A program made the translations under genes and the position numbers. The notes below the pieces were generated by a model. That model was not told where the DNA came from and did no database searches. It saw only the letters and a program-made list of their open reading frames with translations. Shown here one piece after another: positions 62,911 through 64,000 of a stretch of DNA of 64,000 nt (position 1 is its first letter; each line of letters begins with the position of its first letter). This DNA comes from Lysinibacillus sphaericus OT4b.31 (GTDB lineage: Bacteria > Bacillota > Bacilli > Bacillales_A > Planococcaceae), in assembly GCF_000392615.1 (NCBI RefSeq), contig NZ_KB933398.1:2657757-2721756 (forward strand), given 5' to 3'.

Positions 62911-64000
62911 CTATTTTATAGAACCAATCTGCCGATCTCTAGCCGCACCTAGACCAAATATAAAGAGCAAGATTGACGCGCAAACCAATAGTAGTAATGG
63001 AATAGTCCAGCTATTAGTTACATCATGCAGATAGCCGAAGAGTGTTGGACCAGTAGCAGCAAGCAAATAGCCCACAGATTGTGCCATACCTGATAATTCC
63101 GCCGCTTGATAGGCATTTTCTGTACGCAGGCCAAAAAACATCATGGATAATCCAAACGCACAACCTCCTCCAATGCCTAGTAAAATAATCCACAAAACAA
63201 TAAAATTCGAGCTTCCATAAAGTAATCCAAGTGTGCCACTTAAAAGCAACGTTGACGCAATGGTAACTAATGAACGCTGACTGGACATACGTCCTGCAAT
63301 GATTGGAACTATAAATGTAAATGGTAGTAAAGCTAGCTGCATAATAGAAAGTAACCAGCCCGATTGATGAGAACTTATTCCTTGTTGCTTTAAAATTTCA
63401 GGTAGCCATGCGATAAGTACATAGAACACCATAGATTGTAAACCCATAAACAAAGTTACTTGCCACGCAAGAGCTGAACGCCATAAACTTACTCCACCGC
63501 CAGCCTTTTGATTTGGAAAGGATGTTGCTCTTTCCTTCCTACGTTTTATTTGAGGTAACCAAAATAGAATGGATACAAAGCTCAGAATCCCCCAAATTCC
63601 CAGTGCACCTTGCCACCCAAAGCCTAAGCCAACTGCAATAGGTACACTAATCCCCGAAGCCATTGCGCCAAATAAATTCATAGAGATGGAGTACACACCT
63701 GTCATTAAGCCCAGTTGTGTCGGAAACTCTCGTTTAATAAGACTAGGTAGTAATACATTACAGATGGCAATCGCTAATCCAAGAAGAGCTGTACCAACAT
63801 ATAAAGTAGCCACTCCTGATAGAGAACGTAAAATAATACCAAACATAAGGAAAATAACCGAAATTAGTATAAATAATTCCATTCCAAATTTTCGTCCTAA
63901 TCTAGGCACGAAAGGTGAAAAAAGTGCAAAAGCCAGTAAAGGTAACGTAGTAATCATACCTGCTAATGTATTGGAAAGATGCAGATTGTCTCTAATAATA
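62911..64000 (-). CDS. CynX/NimT-family MFS transporter, 5' end outside window
   Basis: At least 363 residues with about eleven visible membrane helices; the frame stays open to base 64000 (IIRDNLHLSNTLAG before ITTLPLLAFALFSPFVPRLG), so the start is beyond the window and the apparent Met at 63957 is internal. The G-G-G-C-A-F-G-L-S region and TGVYSISMNLFGAMASG match the CynX/NimT (cyanate/nitroimidazole) MFS group. Substrate unknown. Confidence 0.88.
   Translation of the reverse strand, partial: IIRDNLHLSNTLAGMITTLPLLAFALFSPFVPRLGRKFGMELFILISVIFLMFGIILRSLSGVATLYVGTALLGLAIAICNVLLPSLIKREFPTQLGLMTGVYSISMNLFGAMASGISVPIAVGLGFGWQGALGIWGILSFVSILFWLPQIKRRKERATSFPNQKAGGGVSLWRSALAWQVTLFMGLQSMVFYVLIAWLPEILKQQGISSHQSGWLLSIMQLALLPFTFIVPIIAGRMSSQRSLVTIASTLLLSGTLGLLYGSSNFIVLWIILLGIGGGCAFGLSMMFFGLRTENAYQAAELSGMAQSVGYLLAATGPTLFGYLHDVTNSWTIPLLLLVCASILLFIFGLGAARDRQIGSIK

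Noticed and set aside
1-64000. CRISPR array
   Set aside because: No regularly spaced repeats with unique spacers; the only tandem array is the 12-bp coding repeat at the left edge.

Overview
The window looks like chromosomal DNA of a low-GC, spore-forming Bacillales bacterium, most likely Lysinibacillus or a close relative. That is an inference from family content: S-layer-homology (SLH) domains on a secreted GH18 enzyme and on an endolysin, a YjcZ-type sporulation peptide, an MPGG-repeat protein, Btr-type Fur-linked regulation, preQ1-I riboswitches, and GC-rich intergenic repeats of a type common in this group.

Left part (1-16.4 kb): an MPGG-repeat protein cut by the window edge and a GH18-SLH protein. 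Next comes a queuosine-precursor locus: queF under one preQ1-I riboswitch, then queC-queD-queE and a YhhQ/VUT-type transporter under a second. Then follow a DUF418 membrane protein with a DesK/DesR-like two-component pair, an EamA exporter divergent from a LysR regulator, an ankyrin protein with a lipoprotein, a PepSY membrane protein, and a cobalamin riboswitch that appears to feed only a 40-codon reading frame followed by a terminator.

Middle part (16.5-33 kb) is a worn accessory region. It holds a small lysis module (holin-like protein and M15 peptidase) with five small genes downstream, three of them tandem paralogues. It also holds IS3- and IS1182-type remnants, a C-terminally truncated secreted protein, a YVTN beta-propeller protein with a Cys/His-rich head, a YjcZ peptide, a DinB-like protein, several gene relics, a Fur-box-linked AraC-SBP fusion next to a siderophore-binding lipoprotein, a serine hydrolase and a MepB-like protein.

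Right part (33.2-58.8 kb) is the main find: ten genes on one strand, mostly overlapping or nearly touching, forming a hybrid NRPS/AT-less PKS gene cluster. In transcription order they are: Sfp-type PPTase; KS-ACP-C-A(MT)-PCP-E megasynthase; MFS exporter; KS-KR-ACP synthase; discrete acyltransferase; A-PCP-C-A-PCP; C-A-PCP; type II thioesterase; lysine 2,3-aminomutase (kamA); SAM methyltransferase. Hand-read A-domain pockets suggest Asn (made D by the E domain), Leu, Ser and a basic residue. Together with kamA this points to a peptide-polyketide containing beta-lysine or lysine. I do not recognise the product.

The cluster lies between a broken uvrX relic (32.8 kb) and an intact SOS-controlled uvrX operon (59.7-61.9 kb) in the same orientation. 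The window ends with a small monooxygenase-like protein and a CynX/NimT-type transporter cut by the right edge.
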